NCBI GenBank assembly: GCA_903841915.1
Contig: CAIMKO010000271.1
Coordinates: 1 to 5,174, forward strand
DNA: 5,174 nt
Origin: an uncultured Chitinophagaceae bacterium
GTDB lineage: Bacteria; Bacteroidota; Bacteroidia; Chitinophagales; Chitinophagaceae
Reading direction: 5' to 3'
How positions within the stretch are numbered: the first letter of the stretch is position 1; every line of letters starts with the position of its first letter. Of this stretch, positions 4,366 to 5,174 are shown piece after piece. The position numbers and the translations under genes were made by a program. Under the pieces are notes generated by a model, which was not told the origin of the DNA, searched no databases, and saw only the letters and a list, made by a program, of their open reading frames with translations.

Positions 4366-5174
4366 ATGTTATTAGTAATTGATTGGAGTGTAGCAGGAAT
4401 AAAGACTTTGCAGTTTATCATGTCGTTTTCGATATTGGTGGTATTGCACGAATTAGGACATTTTATTCCGGCAAGATGGTTTAAATGTAGGGTCGAAAAA
4501 TTTTATTTGTTTTTCAATCCATGGTTCAGTTTATGGAAAACAACCAAAGGGGAGACTGAGTATGGACTTGGCTGGATACCTTTTGGTGGTTATGTTAAGA
4601 TTGCGGGCATGATCGATGAAAGCATGGACAAAGATCAATTGAAATTGCCGCCAAAGCCCGACGAGTTCAGGGCAAAGAAAGCATGGCAGCGATTGATCAT
4701 TATGATCGGAGGGGTAGTCGTAAATGTAATACTAGCGATCGTTATATTCATCGGGATCATGTGGGTTTGGGGCGAAGAATATTTACCTGCTAAGAATTTG
4801 AAATATGGTATTGTAGCAGATAGTCTGGGCAGAAAGATAGGCTTGCAGGATGGGGACTATATTTTAAAAGTAGGTGATGTTGAATTGAGGAATGCATTTA
4901 AAACAGCAGGGCAGATCATCGTTAATGAAGCAAAAACCATCACCATCAGTAGAGATGGTCAGGAATCACAAATTGCCTTGCCGGATAGTTTGATCAGACA
5001 ATTAAACAAATCTAAAGGAGAGGATTTTGTGGGCATCAGATTCCCTTTTGTAGTGAGAGATTTTAGTAAAGAAGGAAATGCCGAAAAAGCCGGATTACAG
5101 AAAGGTGATAGAATTGTAGGGGTAGATACAGTAGCTGCACTTTATTATAATGACGTAAGAAACATTATTAAAAA
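4366..5174 (+). CDS. rseP: RseP-type site-2 intramembrane zinc metalloprotease, N-terminal part
   Basis: Partial gene: 269 complete codons, no stop before the right edge; the family in Bacteroidota is usually about 440-450 residues. RseP (peptidase family M50) cuts transmembrane segments of anti-sigma factors and remnant signal peptides in the inner membrane. Visible parts: a first membrane segment (about 10-28) carrying the zinc motif HELGH (H28, E29, H32); the conserved loop PFGGYVKIAGM (72-82), preceded by an insert FFNPWFSLWKTTKGETEYG (49-67) that looks Bacteroidota-typical; FRAKKAWQRL (101-110); and a second membrane segment IIMIGGVVVNVILAIVIFIGIMWVW (111-135). A first PDZ domain (about 147-205, with GLQDGDYILKVGD) and the start of a second (from about 222, with AGLQKGDRIVGVD) follow. 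The position after AGP in E. coli RseP reads GGV here. The third membrane segment with the remaining zinc-ligand Asp lies outside. No Shine-Dalgarno sequence; probably co-transcribed with dxr. Confidence 0.95.
   Translation, partial: MLLVIDWSVAGIKTLQFIMSFSILVVLHELGHFIPARWFKCRVEKFYLFFNPWFSLWKTTKGETEYGLGWIPFGGYVKIAGMIDESMDKDQLKLPPKPDEFRAKKAWQRLIIMIGGVVVNVILAIVIFIGIMWVWGEEYLPAKNLKYGIVADSLGRKIGLQDGDYILKVGDVELRNAFKTAGQIIVNEAKTITISRDGQESQIALPDSLIRQLNKSKGEDFVGIRFPFVVRDFSKEGNAEKAGLQKGDRIVGVDTVAALYYNDVRNIIK

Overview
The window looks like chromosomal DNA of a member of the Bacteroidota, most plausibly a Chitinophagia/Chitinophagaceae-type bacterium. This is an inference. It rests on AT-rich intergenic DNA, good matches to the Bacteroidota -7 promoter motif TAnnTTTG, start codons without clear Shine-Dalgarno sequences, an RseP with a Bacteroidota-style insert, and a GH3-family protein of the type common in that phylum.

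Left part (1-1337), all on the minus strand. Read in the direction of transcription, rplU (L21) and rpmA (L27) form a ribosomal-protein pair driven by a convincing promoter at 1359-1391. Next comes a tiny 48-residue gene (468-614) built only from Lys, Ala and Pro after its Met, in tandem nonapeptide repeats resembling a histone H1 tail. It ends at a strong intrinsic terminator (421-444). Beyond that, the N-terminal 126 codons of a PolX-type DNA polymerase/exonuclease run off the left edge.

Middle (1338-1509) is a divergent promoter region. Its rightward -7 element at 1473-1480 lies inside the longest reading frame of the next gene, so that gene (a GH3-family adenylate-forming enzyme) almost certainly starts at 1510 rather than 1438.

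Right part (1510-5174), all on the plus strand: the GH3-family gene, then dxr/ispC (MEP isoprenoid pathway), then rseP (site-2 intramembrane protease), which is cut by the right edge. The neighbourhood of dxr and rseP is widely conserved in bacteria. The 110-base gap between them holds short direct and inverted repeats that look like a dispersed intergenic element.

Most of the window is ordinary housekeeping sequence. The most unusual item is the Lys/Ala/Pro-only mini-protein, with its own possible promoter and a strong terminator, next to the L21-L27 pair. No tRNA, rRNA, CRISPR array, insertion sequence or phage gene was seen.
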